Part shown: piece by piece, positions 6,607-7,660 of the stretch
How the letters are laid out: each line of letters opens with the position of its first letter
Numbering within the stretch: the stretch's first letter is position 1
From: a bacterium
Lineage (GTDB): Bacteria; Blakebacterota; Blakebacteria; Blakebacterales; Blakebacteraceae
NCBI GenBank assembly: GCA_025774615.1
Contig: JALGVQ010000174.1
Span: 1 to 7,660, forward strand
DNA length: 7,660 nucleotides
Reading direction: 5' to 3'
Program-made: the position numbers and the translations under genes
The notes under the pieces: generated by a model
Told to the model about the DNA's origin: nothing
Database searches by the model: none
What the model saw: the letters and a program-made list of their open reading frames with translations, nothing else

Positions 6607-7650
6607 ATGGCAGAGATGATGCGCGCGATCGTCAAAACCACGCCCGGAAGGGGCGCTGAACTCCTTGAGGTACCCAGGCCGGAGCCGGGTGCCGGAGATG
6701 CGCTGATCCGCGTGATCGCGACTTCCATCTGCGGCACCGATCACCATATCTATGAGTGGAATGCCTGGGCGGAAGGCCGGATCGGTCCCCGGATTCCCCA
6801 GACCATGGGACATGAGTTCTGCGGGGTGGTTGAAGCGGTCGGCGAGGGGGTTGATCAGATCGCCGTCGGTGACCGGGTATCGGCTGAGACCCACATCGTC
6901 TGTCACACCTGCATACCGTGCCGGCGCGGCCAGTATGAGGTCTGCCTCAACACCAGCATCCTCGGTGTCGACCGTGATGGCTGTTTTGCCGATTACATTG
7001 TGGTGCCCGCCGAGAACCTCTGGAAGACCCCACCCGAGCTGTCAGATAACGTTGCCTCGGCGCTCGAACCACTCGGCAACGCCGTCCACACCGCGATGGC
7101 CGAACCGCTCGAAGGAAAACGCGTCCTCGTCACCGGAATCGGTCCGATCGGCGCGTTCAGCGTGGGGGTGGCAAAGGCGCATGGCGCGACCGAGGTGTTC
7201 GCCTCCGAACCGAATCCCTACCGGCGATCGCTGGCCGGCGTAATGGGAGCGGATCACCTGATCGATCCGATCGCCACATCGCTGACCGGGACGATCATGG
7301 AACTGACCGGTGATGGCGTTGACGCGGTCCTCGAGATGTCGGGACATCCGACCGCCATACAGGACGCGATCTCCTGTGTCATCCCGGGAGGACACATCGC
7401 TCAGCTCGGCCTGCCGCCTGATCGTGTCACACTCGATCTGAATGAGTTGATCTTCAAGGGGATCAGATACTACGGGATCGTGGGGAGGAAGATATGGGAG
7501 ACATGGGAAGAGATGGACCGCCTCCTCGCCGCGGGAGAACTCGATATATCGCCGGTTCTCACCCACACCCTCGAGCTGGAAGCCTTCGAAGAAGGAATAC
7601 GCCTGATGGAGGCCGGAGAGTGCGGAAAGGTGGTCCTCACGGTCTCATGA
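6607..7650 (+). CDS. tdh: L-threonine 3-dehydrogenase
   Basis: Zinc-dependent medium-chain dehydrogenase that oxidises L-threonine to 2-amino-3-ketobutyrate with NAD+, the first step of threonine catabolism to glycine and acetyl-CoA; cytosolic. At 347 residues it is close to the 341 of E. coli Tdh. The catalytic zinc site is C42 (SICGTDHHIYEW) with H69 and E70 (MGHEF), and E153 in ALEPLGNAVHTA where E. coli has Asp. Structural zinc cysteines are C99, C102, C105 and C113. The NAD-binding Rossmann motif is GIGPIG at 176-181, with acidic E200 at the end of the second strand, which fits NAD over NADP. HIYEWNAW and GRKIWETW are Tdh signatures that separate it from sorbitol or alcohol dehydrogenases. 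It is divergent from the LpxH-like gene. The usual partner kbl (2-amino-3-ketobutyrate CoA ligase) is not seen but could begin past the right edge. Confidence 0.94.
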   Translation: MAEMMRAIVKTTPGRGAELLEVPRPEPGAGDALIRVIATSICGTDHHIYEWNAWAEGRIGPRIPQTMGHEFCGVVEAVGEGVDQIAVGDRVSAETHIVCHTCIPCRRGQYEVCLNTSILGVDRDGCFADYIVVPAENLWKTPPELSDNVASALEPLGNAVHTAMAEPLEGKRVLVTGIGPIGAFSVGVAKAHGATEVFASEPNPYRRSLAGVMGADHLIDPIATSLTGTIMELTGDGVDAVLEMSGHPTAIQDAISCVIPGGHIAQLGLPPDRVTLDLNELIFKGIRYYGIVGRKIWETWEEMDRLLAAGELDISPVLTHTLELEAFEEGIRLMEAGECGKVVLTVS

Positions 7651-7655
7651 GACCG
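7640..7655. repeat. 16-bp perfect palindrome over the tdh stop
   Basis: CGGTCTCATGAGACCG reads identically on both strands and contains the tdh stop at 7648-7650. As RNA it could form a 6-bp stem with a 4-nt loop. Only five bases follow (CCGGG) before the window ends, so a terminator T-run cannot be checked. The ATG at 7647-7649 overlaps the stop as ATGA and could start another gene. Confidence 0.6.
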
Positions 7656-7660
7656 CCGGG

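Noticed and set aside
6262-6906. Minus-strand frame spanning the lpxH-like 5' end and tdh
   Set aside because: It overlaps two well-identified genes in wrong frames and contains no recognisable motif.

Overview
This 7.7 kb window holds seven protein-coding genes, one cut by the left edge, from what looks like a Gram-negative bacterium of moderately high GC content. The Gram-negative inference comes from an LpxH-type lipid A enzyme. The order ftsH-folE-folP-cdaA, the acidic FtsH tail and the Bacteroidetes-like form of the LpxH relative suggest the FCB group (Bacteroidetes, Gemmatimonadetes and related candidate phyla). That placement is an inference from gene order and motif style, not a classification. 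I see no mobile element, CRISPR array, tRNA, rRNA or phage gene. The window looks like ordinary housekeeping chromosome.

Positions 2-5735 form a compact plus-strand cluster. It starts with the FtsH membrane protease (5' end outside the window). A 64-bp gap with a small hairpin and a strong Shine-Dalgarno sequence leads to folE (GTP cyclohydrolase I, GTG start). Then come folP (dihydropteroate synthase with a long N-terminal extension, TTG start), cdaA (membrane diadenylate cyclase, ATG start) and rimO (ribosomal protein S12 methylthiotransferase, GTG start). The last three junctions are 4-nt stop/start overlaps (TTGA, ATGA, GTGA), so folE to rimO are almost certainly one translationally coupled operon. 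FolE and FolP make the first and a late step of folate synthesis. CdaA makes c-di-AMP, RimO modifies the ribosome and FtsH controls membrane protein quality. They share expression rather than one pathway.

Positions 5756-6478 (minus strand) encode an LpxH-like metallophosphoesterase that converges on rimO with only 20 bp between stop codons and no visible terminator. Its best start is an internal GTG giving 240 residues, the E. coli LpxH length. A 128-bp divergent intergenic region separates it from tdh (plus strand, L-threonine 3-dehydrogenase). tdh ends inside a perfect 16-bp palindrome near the right edge, where an ATGA could start a further coupled gene.

No new system is evident. The items most worth a second look are motif departures in RimO and FolE, the FolP extension, the repeat-bearing acidic FtsH tail, the strong excess of GATC sites, and the frequent use of non-ATG starts.
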